From contig NZ_MRCC01000008.1 in the NCBI RefSeq assembly GCF_001904655.1, forward strand, positions 124,001-188,000: DNA of 64,000 bases, written 5' to 3'. A program made the position numbers and the translations under genes. Position 1 is the stretch's first letter, and each line of letters begins with the position of its first letter. The notes below the pieces were generated by a model. It made no database searches and had not been told where the DNA came from. It saw nothing but the letters and a program-made list of their open reading frames with translations. This document shows, in pieces, positions 25,008 to 32,761 of this stretch. Source of the DNA: Chroogloeocystis siderophila 5.2 s.c.1. Lineage in GTDB: Bacteria; Cyanobacteriota; Cyanobacteriia; Cyanobacteriales; Chroococcidiopsidaceae.

Positions 25008-25541
25008 TTAATAGCCTACAGGAGTCGTGTTATGAGAACTGTTGCGAGTCATCGAAGTTGCAGAAATAATTGATTTCACGGGGCGTTGCGGTGCTGGTTT
25101 CAAGAAAATTGCCTGTGTGGGATCGGCAGGAAGTAAACCTGTTTCAGGTTGCTCTGCTTGCTGCGCCATTTTATTTTTCAACACTTCAATTGCTGTCGTC
25201 AGCTGTCGTTCTTGACGTTGAAGATTTTCTCGCTTCTCGTATGATTGATACCACTTTCGCTGCGAATAAATTGTTCCACTATAAAGTGCTAGCACTGTCG
25301 CGATCAAGATAAAAAGCACTACAGTAGAACTGCGTTGCAAAACGCTGAGGCGAATTAACCATAGAGGTTTTCTGGCACTGGGCAAAATCGGCACGCTAGT
25401 AGGATGGCGAGTTGTCATTCCTTGTGGGAAATTCCCAGTCGGTCGCACTCGATCAGGAACACTTGTACGTGTGACAGATGTTGATTTCAAAGCGTTTGTC
25501 CGCTGGTGGTTGGTTACACTCGATTTATAAGCAGCACGCAT
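25008..25541 (-). CDS. Bitopic membrane protein, FtsL-like candidate
   Basis: 177 residues: a basic Ser/Thr/Pro-rich cytoplasmic segment (1-70), one membrane helix (about 74-92, VVLFILIATVLALYSGTIY), then a leucine-containing coiled coil (about 95-130; KRENLQRQERQLTTAIEVLKNKM by pattern) and a Pro-rich tail. This topology, plus its position directly upstream of ftsI on the same strand, matches FtsL, the small divisome protein that pairs with FtsB. Sequence conservation of FtsL is poor, so the call is contextual. ATG at 25541, no clear Shine-Dalgarno. Confidence 0.6.
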   Translation of the reverse strand: MRAAYKSSVTNHQRTNALKSTSVTRTSVPDRVRPTGNFPQGMTTRHPTSVPILPSARKPLWLIRLSVLQRSSTVVLFILIATVLALYSGTIYSQRKWYQSYEKRENLQRQERQLTTAIEVLKNKMAQQAEQPETGLLPADPTQAIFLKPAPQRPVKSIISATSMTRNSSHNTTPVGY

Positions 25542-25966
25542 AAAATTTATTGTTGAGTGAAAGCTAGTTGGGTATTAAGAGCGCTAGCTACTAAAAGCTG
25601 CAAGTCGCCTTCATCGTATCATTTAGATAAACTTTCTTTACGTTCTAGAATTTCCTCCGCTAAAAGGTCAACGGAGTAGCGACAAACATCTATTGCTCAG
25701 AGTATCTACTATGATTGCTACCTCGTCGGGCTAGAGTTTGTTTGGTAGTTCGCATATGTCAACCCAAACTATCAATAAACGAGATAGCCTTAAAGTAGCA
25801 CCTGTTGAAAACCTCTGTCTTAAGAAAGAAGACGACATATCACTGAAGTGATAGAGTATCAACCTAATACAGTCAAAATCGCACTTTTGTAAAAAAAGTC
25901 AACAAATGCGGTATCGTAATCAACGAGCAGATTATTATTTTTGCCGCAATTGGTGAAAGAGGAGTT
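25542..25966. other. Intergenic region, no supported gene
   Basis: About 425 bp between the divergent FtsL-like gene and the small lipoprotein gene. The longest plausible frame is 31 codons (25756-25851, plus strand) with no ribosome-binding site. It contains the promoters of both neighbours; none could be assigned with confidence. Confidence 0.35.
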
Positions 25967-26128
25967 ATGAACAAAAAAATCCTTGGTTTTGCTTTATTTC
26001 TAGGCTTGCTCACCACTCTGGGAGCATGTGATACGACTGGCACCGGAGGTGGCACAGACCCTGGAGCTAGCCCGCCAGTATCTCCCGCAGAGCCTGGCGT
26101 AAGTCCAGCACCATCACCATCTCCATAG
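25967..26128 (+). CDS. Small lipoprotein, Gly/Pro/Ser-rich
   Basis: 53 residues. A perfect short lipoprotein architecture: MNKKILGFALFLGLLTTLGAC gives a basic start, a hydrophobic core and lipobox L-G-A-C with the lipidated cysteine at residue 21. The mature 33 residues are only Gly, Thr, Asp, Pro, Ser, Ala, Glu and Val (PASPPVSPAEPG-type), i.e. unstructured. AAAGAGGAG ends five bases before the ATG, the best ribosome-binding site in the neighbourhood. A structured RNA with a U-tract follows 52 bp downstream, so this is probably a complete monocistronic unit. Function unknown. Confidence 0.75.
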   Translation: MNKKILGFALFLGLLTTLGACDTTGTGGGTDPGASPPVSPAEPGVSPAPSPSP

Positions 26129-26180
26129 CTGTGATGCTGAATAGTTGATAACTTAACTTTTCGTTGGTTCAAGCTATGTT

Positions 26181-26276
26181 CTCTCCTACAAAGTCAAGTG
26201 TCTGTTTTAGGTAGCAGTATTTACCGTTTGCACCTAACAACGCAACTTCTTTGTATTTGTAGGAGAGTATTTTTTT
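26181..26276 (+). terminator. Large stem-loop with U-tract: terminator or small RNA
   Basis: CTCTCCTACAAA (26181-26192) pairs perfectly over 12 bp with TTTGTAGGAGAG (26256-26267), followed at once by TATTTTTTT (26268-26276). Nested inside, TTAGGT (26207-26212) pairs with ACCTAA (26232-26237). A simple terminator would have a short loop; this one encloses 63 nt with its own stem. It may be the 3' end of the lipoprotein mRNA or a separate structured RNA of about 95 nt. Confidence 0.55.
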
Positions 26277-26523
26277 GCATTTCGTCTGCTAGCTTGTTGT
26301 CAAAAATCTTTTGATAAAAAACAAATAAATTAAATGATGCTCAATAGAAAAAGTTATAATTCTTCAATCTGACTCGGCGTGCAAAAGACTCGATAAGCTG
26401 AAAATTAAAATCCCAAAAATTCTGCGGTCGTGCTGATAAATCAATGTGGCTAAATTCCACCTGATGAAGGATTAAGGAAAGCAGAGTGGCTAGAGTTACG
26501 TACGCTAAAGAGTCAAACGAATT

Positions 26524-26835
26524 ATGCTGAAAATTATCAATAAATTGAGTTTGGGGACGAGCGTTAGTCTTTTATGCGGATGGAATGCGTCTTTAGCATC
26601 TGCCTTACCACCTTCTGACGATATACCGGAAGAAATTTTACGCACAGAGATTATTACAGAAGCGCGATCGCCAATTGATGGCAAACGACTAAATGCGGCA
26701 GAATATGCAGAATTACAAGCGCAATTACAAAATCGTCAAGTGACTCCACCGCTTTCTCCTCAGGTAAGAGAAACTGTACAACTTTTGCGCCTGCGACGTA
26801 TTATTCGCACGTTGCTGCCATTTTTGCCAATTTAG
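26524..26835 (+). CDS. Secreted cyanobacterial hypothetical protein
   Basis: 103 residues. The signal peptide (about 1-27) has a LASA-LPP cleavage context. The mature part reads LPPSDDIPEEILRTEIITEA then RSPIDGKRLNAAEYAELQAQL, and ends in a basic/hydrophobic helix LRLRRIIRTLLPFLPI that could associate with a membrane. No cysteine in the mature part and no catalytic motif. It lies 151 bp before glgB on the same strand, with no evidence for co-transcription. It looks like a conserved secreted protein of the phylum; function unknown. Confidence 0.7.
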   Translation: MLKIINKLSLGTSVSLLCGWNASLASALPPSDDIPEEILRTEIITEARSPIDGKRLNAAEYAELQAQLQNRQVTPPLSPQVRETVQLLRLRRIIRTLLPFLPI

Positions 26836-26986
26836 ATTCCCAAAAATAGTATGCTGTAATCATCATTAATACAGCTTTCTGATGCTGCTACGTTATTTTG
26901 CTACAGCAAATGATTGCAAATAAATGTAAAGAGTATGTATAAATATGACGTAGAAATAACAAATTTGTTTTAGGTAAGGTATTTTC

Positions 26987-29278
26987 ATGTCTATGACCAT
27001 CGCCCCAGAACAGGTTGAGCGCATTGTCTGGAATCAGCATGACGATCCGTTTGAAGTGCTAGGTTCTCATCCCATAGAACAAGATGGCAAAACCGTGTGG
27101 GTGGTGCGAGCTTATTTACCAAACGCGAGTGCAGCATGGGTGATTCGTCCAGAAGCACGAATTGAACATCAAATGCATCCGGTGCATCATCCCCATTTTT
27201 TTGAGTGTACGATCGACGTTTCAGAATTAGCAAACTACCAATTAAAAATCAAAGAAGGCGAACACGAACGAGTGATTTATGACCCGTATGCTTTTCGTTC
27301 GCCAAAATTAACTGATTTTGATTTACATTTATTTTCCGAAGGGAACCACCACCGTATTTATGAAAAACTAGGGGCGCATCTGACTGAAGTTGATGGTGTT
27401 AAAGGCGTTTATTTTGCGGTTTGGGCACCGAATGCGCGGAATGTGTCAATCCTTGGAGATTTTAATTCCTGGGATGGACGGAAGCATCAAATGCGTAAAG
27501 GCGTGACAGGAATTTGGGAATTGTTTATTCCAGAAATCAAAGTTGGCGATCGCTACAAATACGAAATTAAAAACTTCGACGGGCACATCTACGAAAAATC
27601 CGACCCCTACGGTTTTCAACAAGAAGTTCGCCCCAAAACCGCCTCAATTGTCGCCGATCTTGATGCTTACGCATGGAACGATGCAGAATGGATGGAGCAG
27701 CGGCGTCATACAGATAGCTTAACGCAGCCAATTTCGGTTTACGAAGTTCATTTAGGTTCGTGGTTACACGCTGCCTCAACAGAACCAGCTAAACTCCCTA
27801 ATGGAGAAACTGAACCAGTCGTTCAGGTTTCTGAACTCCAACCAGGGGCGCGATTTCTGACTTATCGCGAACTTGCGGCCAAACTAATCCCTTACGTTAA
27901 AGACTTGGGCTACACGCATATTGAAATGCTACCGATCGCGGAACATCCGTTTGATGGTTCGTGGGGTTATCAAGTCACGGGTTATTATGCTTGTACTTCG
28001 CGCTATGGCAGCCCTGAAGATTTTATGTACTTCATCGACCAATGCCATCAGAATGGAATTGGTGTGATTGTTGATTGGGTGCCAGGTCACTTTCCGAAAG
28101 ATGGTCATGGTTTAGCGTTTTTTGACGGTACGCATCTTTACGAACACGCTGATCCCCGCAAAGGTGAACACAAAGAGTGGGGAACATTAGTTTTTAACTA
28201 TAGCCGCCATGAAGTTAGAAACTTTTTAGTCGCCAACGCTTTATTTTGGTTTGATAAGTATCACATCGATGGTATTCGAGTTGATGCAGTCGCATCGATG
28301 CTGTACCTTGATTATTGCCGTAAAGAAGGCGAATGGCTGCCTAACCAGTATGGTGGACGAGAAAATATCGAAGCTGCTGAGTTTCTACGGCAAACAAATC
28401 ACGTAATTTTCAGTTACTTTCCTGGTATTCTCTCAATTGCAGAAGAGTCTACCGATTGGCCTATGGTATCGTGGCCAACATACACGGGTGGATTGGGCTT
28501 TAATTTAAAGTGGAACATGGGTTGGATGCACGATATGCTGGATTATTTCAGCATGGATCCTTGGTTCCGGCAATTTCATCAAAACAATATCACGTTTAGT
28601 ATGTGGTACCACCACAGCGAAAACTTCATGCTGGCGCTGTCACACGATGAAGTGGTACACGGTAAGAGCAATATCATTGGTAAAATGCCAGGCGATCGCT
28701 GGCAGAAGTTTGCCAGCGTGCGCTGTTTGTTTACGTATATGTTTGCGCATCCTGGCAAGAAAACGCTGTTTATGGGGATGGAGTTTGGGCAGTGGAGCGA
28801 GTGGAATGTGTGGGGCGATTTAGAGTGGCACTTGTTGCAATATGAGCCACACCAACAGCTAAAGCGATTCATGAAGGATGTCAACCATCTCTACCGCGCT
28901 GAACCAGCTTTATACACGCAAGATTTCGGACAAGCAGGATTTGAATGGATCGACTGTAGCGACAACCGTCATAGTGTTGTTTCCTTCATTCGTCGTGGAA
29001 AAGATCCTGAAGATTTTGTCATTGTGGTATGTAATTTCACCCCTCAACCGCATTCGCATTATCGAATTGGTGTTCCAGAGTTTGGATTCTATACTGAAAT
29101 CTTTAACAGTGATGCCCGCGAGTATGGTGGTAGCAATATGGGAAATTTAGGTGGTAAGTGGGCTGAGGAATGGTCTTATCACAATCACTCTTACTCAATT
29201 GATCTATGTCTACCACCTTTAGGTGTACTTATTCTAAAACTCGATGGCGAGAAAACGGCGCAAGCGTTGCGTAAGTAA
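26987..29278 (+). CDS. glgB: 1,4-alpha-glucan branching enzyme
   Basis: 763 residues. It creates alpha-1,6 branches in glycogen (GH13). N-terminal domain, CBM48 (about 125-215; [20 protein letters not shown]) and GH13 catalytic barrel. The nucleophile is the Asp in [11 protein letters not shown] near 430, the acid/base Glu is in AEEST near 485, and the transition-state Asp is in [10 protein letters not shown] near 550. GGSWGYQ-type branching motif appears as [13 protein letters not shown] near 323. TAGGTAAGG lies upstream of the ATG. Full length. A hairpin follows 17 bp after the stop. Confidence 0.98.
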   Translation: MSMTIAPEQVERIVWNQHDDPFEVLGSHPIEQDGKTVWVVRAYLPNASAAWVIRPEARIEHQMHPVHHPHFFECTIDVSELANYQLKIKEGEHERVIYDPYAFRSPKLTDFDLHLFSEGNHHRIYEKLGAHLTEVDGVKGVYFAVWAPNARNVSILGDFNSWDGRKHQMRKGVTGIWELFIPEIKVGDRYKYEIKNFDGHIYEKSDPYGFQQEVRPKTASIVADLDAYAWNDAEWMEQRRHTDSLTQPISVYEVHLGSWLHAASTEPAKLPNGETEPVVQVSELQPGARFLTYRELAAKLIPYVKDLGYTHIEMLPIAEHPFDGSWGYQVTGYYACTSRYGSPEDFMYFIDQCHQNGIGVIVDWVPGHFPKDGHGLAFFDGTHLYEHADPRKGEHKEWGTLVFNYSRHEVRNFLVANALFWFDKYHIDGIRVDAVASMLYLDYCRKEGEWLPNQYGGRENIEAAEFLRQTNHVIFSYFPGILSIAEESTDWPMVSWPTYTGGLGFNLKWNMGWMHDMLDYFSMDPWFRQFHQNNITFSMWYHHSENFMLALSHDEVVHGKSNIIGKMPGDRWQKFASVRCLFTYMFAHPGKKTLFMGMEFGQWSEWNVWGDLEWHLLQYEPHQQLKRFMKDVNHLYRAEPALYTQDFGQAGFEWIDCSDNRHSVVSFIRRGKDPEDFVIVVCNFTPQPHSHYRIGVPEFGFYTEIFNSDAREYGGSNMGNLGGKWAEEWSYHNHSYSIDLCLPPLGVLILKLDGEKTAQALRK

Positions 29279-29295
29279 TTGCGTTGCATGAATTT

Positions 29296-29322
29296 AAGCC
29301 CACAGACTAAAGTCTAGGGCTT
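29296..29322 (+). terminator. Hairpin downstream of glgB
   Basis: AAGCCC and GGGCTT (29296-29301 and 29317-29322) enclose AGACT-AA-AGTCT, a stem of 11 pairs with small internal asymmetry. It starts 17 bp after the glgB stop. AT-rich sequence (GATAAATAAAG) follows in place of a clean U-run. Probable transcription end. Confidence 0.6.
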
Positions 29323-29525
29323 GATAAATAAAGTGTGCCTGCGCAAACTCCAAGCAAAGGTCAGAAATTAGAGGTTGGAGGTTAACGTTAAAAGCTAATT
29401 GGGCAGCGGATGAATTTGCAGCTAAACAAACCCTGTACACCTTCGTGGACTTCAGTGTACGAAGGTACACTTTACTTGAGTAGCCCCGATTTCAATCGAG
29501 GAGTGTGTAAGATTCATGCAACAGG

Positions 29526-29777
29526 TCATTTGGTTAGCCCACCTTGGGTTAAAATGGGCTGCCAATCCGCATTTCCCTTCCGCGTCAGTGTGATGAAATC
29601 CTTAAATAGAAAGACTGACTGAATGTTCTCAATAGTAAGTAACTGTTGCGCCAACACTGGAGTATCTTTCTGATCGACTCCCTGCTGTAGCGTCAGGGCT
29701 TTGGTGCTGATGGACTCATTCAAATTGAGCTTGATACAGCTGGGGCTAGGAGTGGTTTCAATCGAGAGAAGTTGCAT
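29526..29777 (-). pseudogene. Truncated NifU-N (Nfu scaffold N-domain) protein
   Basis: 83 codons: MQLLSIETTPSPSCIKLNLN..., then VFLFKDFITLTRKGNADWQP. This is the Nfu/NifU N-terminal domain (T-P-x-P, then S-V-F, D-F-I-T-x-T-K/R, A-D-W). As I know them, cyanobacterial homologs continue for another hundred residues or so; here the frame stops after ILTQGGLTK and no continuation is visible in other frames across 29400-29526. AAGGA before the ATG and the intact N-domain leave open that a short protein is made. It is likely a 3'-truncated relic. A degenerate inverted repeat (ACCTTCGT/ACGAAGGT) lies near the breakpoint. Confidence 0.55.
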
Positions 29778-29903
29778 AGCTTAATCCTTAAGCTCAAAGC
29801 GAACAACCACAGCGTAGTAAGCTTGATTTCAGCAAATGTGGTGTTTAATTTCGATCCTAGCTTGCTGCCAGTTAGCTGTATGGTTACTATATAAGGAGAT
29901 TTA

Positions 29904-29996
29904 ATGATGTCTACTTTAACAATTCGTTTATCTGATAATTAATAAGAGAGTTTACAAGAAGCTTTTTCAAAAATTTTCAGCGATCGCTTTAGTTGA
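29904..29996 (+). pseudogene. Ribbon-helix-helix (CopG-type) fragment
   Basis: After AAGGAGATTTA the frame reads MMSTLTIRLSDN and hits two tandem TAA codons (29940-29945), then continues ESLQEAFSKIFSDRFS to TGA at 29996. STLTIRL is the typical first strand of RHH antitoxin-like proteins and ESLQEA fits the following helix. With the two stops it is a broken gene with no toxin partner beside it. Very short, so the call is tentative. Confidence 0.3.
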
Positions 29997-30005
29997 ATTT
30001 GATAT

Positions 30006-30263
30006 CTAACTTCCTTTCTGATTCTGAGAACGAAAACGTCCTTGAATAAAGTCGCGTTTTTTGAGGTGTTTTGTTTTGCGCCCACTCACGCGTTCGCGCC
30101 ACATCTGAAAACTAGATTCTTTCATCTCGCGCCGCATTAAGGCAATGACCTGTTTTTCGGTTAGCCCAAATTGTAGGGCGATCGCTTCAAACGGTGTCCG
30201 GTCTTCCCATGCCATTTCAATAATACGGTCAATCGTTTCAGAATCTAGATTAGAGATATTCAT
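30006..30263 (-). CDS. DUF2805 (TIGR03643) family protein
   Basis: 85 residues, MNISNLDSETIDRIIEMAWED... The family pattern I-I-E-M-A-W-E-D-R-T-P-F-E-A-I, F-G-L-T-E-K-Q-V-I-x-L-M-R and M-W-R-x-R-V-S-G-R-x-T-K-H is all present. The middle is a helix-turn-helix-like segment (about 26-47) and the C-terminus is basic, so nucleic-acid binding is plausible but unproven. Short, full length. Isolated between gene debris and the pseudopilin operon. Confidence 0.85.
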   Translation of the reverse strand: MNISNLDSETIDRIIEMAWEDRTPFEAIALQFGLTEKQVIALMRREMKESSFQMWRERVSGRKTKHLKKRDFIQGRFRSQNQKGS

Positions 30264-30399
30264 AACAGTTCGTCAGTTTCCCAGTCTCAGCCGTATAACT
30301 TTTTAATGCCAAACTGTTTTAGTTTAACTTTTGTAACAAAGTGTCTAGGTAGCGAATACCGTCAAGCATAAATCGAGATGTCTCTATACACCCCCAGTG

Positions 30400-30996
30400 T
30401 TAGCCACTAGGATTGCATTCATCTTCACTACCTGTTTGCATGGCACCAAGAAGGGTTCTTACCGCAACACATCGTCTTGTTCCCTCAATAGGGGTTGTGG
30501 AATTGTTACGAGGTTGAGCAACTGTTACTATTAACCCTTTGTCCGGAGTGCCAAAACTAGCATCGCGTGGTAAATTGCCTCTAAAATCAAAGCTAATTGT
30601 TTGTGTTGTACTAGCTGCATAAGTCATAGCATTAGTGGCAACGCTGTCACCATTAAGATTAGTTCCTAACAAAATTTGTTGTGGGTTAATTCCTGAATCT
30701 TCACCTAATGATTGCCAATCTGTATGCCTGGGTGTTGTTCCTCTAGGATGGATGGCAATTTGAGGAATTTGATTGTTAGTTCTAAAACTGACACTGTAGC
30801 TAGTTTTTTGCTTTCTAGCTTCTTGCTGCGCGGTTTGTAAAGCACGGAGAATCGATGCGTTTACTGTATTTATCCGTTGACGATTTACAAAACCTAACCA
30901 AGAAGGTACAGCGATCGCCGACAAAATTCCGATGACTAAGGTAACAACAATAACTTCGATTAATGTAAAACCAGAATTTAATTGTTCATTTGACAT
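30400..30996 (-). CDS. hpsD: GspH-type pseudopilin (HpsD-like)
   Basis: 198 residues. Prepilin peptidase site S-G-F-T-L-I-E at about 8-14 (cleavage Gly/Phe, with Glu5 for methylation and assembly) followed by a hydrophobic helix (VIVVTLVIGILSAIAVPSWL). The remainder is a beta-rich globular head as in GspH/FimT minor pseudopilins, with a C-terminal Cys pair (RRCVAV, EDECNP). Last gene of a four-gene minus-strand operon after the HpsC-, HpsB- and HpsA-like genes. The match to hpsD rests on order and family; it might be annotated simply as a GspH-like protein. Confidence 0.8.
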   Translation of the reverse strand: MSNEQLNSGFTLIEVIVVTLVIGILSAIAVPSWLGFVNRQRINTVNASILRALQTAQQEARKQKTSYSVSFRTNNQIPQIAIHPRGTTPRHTDWQSLGEDSGINPQQILLGTNLNGDSVATNAMTYAASTTQTISFDFRGNLPRDASFGTPDKGLIVTVAQPRNNSTTPIEGTRRCVAVRTLLGAMQTGSEDECNPSG

Positions 30997-31069
30997 ATGT
31001 TAATTGTAAAAAAGGTAATTGGTAATGGGTCATATCTAGTTACCAATAAGTAGTAAGCTCTACGGACGA

Positions 31070-32032
31070 TTAGTTACGGCTGATTAATCCGCTTCCTTGA
31101 ACTTGAACGCTGACACTAGGGCAGTATACAGAAGCGCGATCGCACGTTGCTTCATTTCTAATTCGCGCGATCGCATTTCCTCTTAAATAAACTTGTGCTG
31201 TTGTATTTACTGAGTCTACGCAAGCATAAAATCCACTGGCAACAGCGGGAATTTGTTGCATATTAGCTGGACAATTTTGCTGTTTTGTGCTAGCAGTTGA
31301 ATCAATAAAATTAACAAGCGTAGCGACGCTATTAGTATAGTTTTCGTTAGCTTTCTGCCAGCGATTCATTTTATCTTTTATAGTTAGTCCAGGAACTCTT
31401 AAATTAAAAAATTGAAAACCATCATTCGGTGGTTCAATATAATTATTGTTGCTTGGATTTTTAACTCCGTCATTAATTTGAAATCTAGCAATACGAGCAG
31501 TGTTAGATTTAGTAGAATTTGCTGTATTATCTTCAATTAAATAATATGCTACTAACGAGTAAACATAAGTGTCATTCAGTTTAGTATTAGCTAAACAATT
31601 GATTGATTCGTTTGGACATTGAGATAAAATTTCGGGCTTAAACTCGCGTTTCCAAAACACAAGTACTGGAGTACAATTTGTACTAGCGTCGCATCCTGTT
31701 ACGGGTACTAAAGGAGGAATTTGATCTTTAATTCCTGGTTGAGTTTGGGTTGAAATATTATTTAAACCATCAGCATCATAAATATAAATTGCCTGCCTTA
31801 AATCTTGTGTAATATAATTAATGGTTGATTGTAATTCTTGCTCGGTATTAGCTTTGGCTTCCTCTTGTCGCTGGGTTGTTAAAATATTGAGCATAAAGTT
31901 CATTAATGGCGTGATGACTAATCCTGCAAGGAAAATACCTACTAGCAGTTCAATTAAGGTAAAGCCACCTTTTAATTGCGAGTCAAAACGGTTTATGTGG
32001 ATGTACCGAAGCAGTTGAAGTGAATTCATCAT
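31070..32032 (-). CDS. hpsC: Prepilin-like protein (HpsC-like)
   Basis: 320 residues. Leader with K-G-G-F-T-L-I-E-L at about 21-29 then a hydrophobic helix to about residue 48. The head is larger than in ordinary minor pilins, with Cys at several positions (CDASTNC, CPNESINC, CDRASVYC) suggesting disulphides in the periplasm. Thirty-six bp separate it from the HpsB-like gene. HpsB-D are pseudopilins that, in Nostoc punctiforme, work with HpsA and glycosyltransferases in hormogonium polysaccharide secretion and motility. Here that role is inferred. Confidence 0.8.
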   Translation of the reverse strand: MMNSLQLLRYIHINRFDSQLKGGFTLIELLVGIFLAGLVITPLMNFMLNILTTQRQEEAKANTEQELQSTINYITQDLRQAIYIYDADGLNNISTQTQPGIKDQIPPLVPVTGCDASTNCTPVLVFWKREFKPEILSQCPNESINCLANTKLNDTYVYSLVAYYLIEDNTANSTKSNTARIARFQINDGVKNPSNNNYIEPPNDGFQFFNLRVPGLTIKDKMNRWQKANENYTNSVATLVNFIDSTASTKQQNCPANMQQIPAVASGFYACVDSVNTTAQVYLRGNAIARIRNEATCDRASVYCPSVSVQVQGSGLISRN

Positions 32033-32068
32033 GGCATAGCTATCCTCTTGTTGCCATTCGTATTACTA

Positions 32069-32761
32069 CTACAGTTGACAGCCACCGAGGCGATCGCACA
32101 AATCTTGCAATCGAGTTTCGGTCGTACTAATTTCGGTAGTAATTTCGAGTAATGGGGCTTTGCGATCGCCTAATCCGCCTGTAAAAGTGGCTTGCGTTCG
32201 TCTGGTATCGACATCACTTTTAACGAGGGGTAAACTATCGCTAAAAGCATCAGCGCGATAAACTCTCACACCTAATAAATAACCTTTTGTGGCATCGGTG
32301 GACGTAGGCGTAACACTGCGGAATGCTTGAACAACAAGATCGCGTACGCTGTTACTGCGACAACCTGCTTCTGTATCAAAGTCAATGCAGTACAAACTCA
32401 GATTTGCAGAATTTTGACAGTACGGGTAATCGGGTGTTGTGGGGGTACAATTTGTTAAACCACTTGCAGGTGGAACCGCAGCATTTGTGAAAGTAACGCG
32501 CTGGGCGTTGAATTGGCGAGTCGCGCTAGTATCAACTTCGTTGATTAATACGGTATGATTCGGTGGTGGAATTGTGCCGTTGCGGATACCATCAAGATAA
32601 GTTTTTGCAGCTTGAGTTGCGAGTTCAACTCGACGGGCTTGTACGCGGTTGCCGACAGAAAGTACCATGACAGGTGCGATCGCACTCATCAAAATGCCAA
32701 CGACGACGATCGCGACTAAAGCATCAACAATGGTGAAACCGTCTTGTGAACGAGAAATCAT
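32069..32761 (-). CDS. hpsB: Prepilin-like protein (HpsB-like)
   Basis: 230 residues. Type IV prepilin leader MISRSQDG, then F-T-I-V-D-A-L at about 9-15: the usual Glu5 is Asp. A long hydrophobic helix (VAIVVVGILMSAIAPVMVLS) and a globular head with Cys near 103, 114, 124 and 133, and a C-terminal CDRLGGCQL. Its ATG overlaps the HpsA-like stop by four bases (ATGA), so the pair is translationally coupled. Confidence 0.85.
   Translation of the reverse strand: MISRSQDGFTIVDALVAIVVVGILMSAIAPVMVLSVGNRVQARRVELATQAAKTYLDGIRNGTIPPPNHTVLINEVDTSATRQFNAQRVTFTNAAVPPASGLTNCTPTTPDYPYCQNSANLSLYCIDFDTEAGCRSNSVRDLVVQAFRSVTPTSTDATKGYLLGVRVYRADAFSDSLPLVKSDVDTRRTQATFTGGLGDRKAPLLEITTEISTTETRLQDLCDRLGGCQL

Noticed and set aside
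25756-25851. 31-codon frame MSTQTINKRDSLK on the plus strand
   Set aside because: No ribosome-binding site, no recognised family, and a length expected by chance in AT-rich DNA.
29440-29480. CRISPR-like repeat near ACCTTCGT/ACGAAGGT
   Set aside because: One inverted repeat only, no regularly spaced copies and no cas genes in the window.
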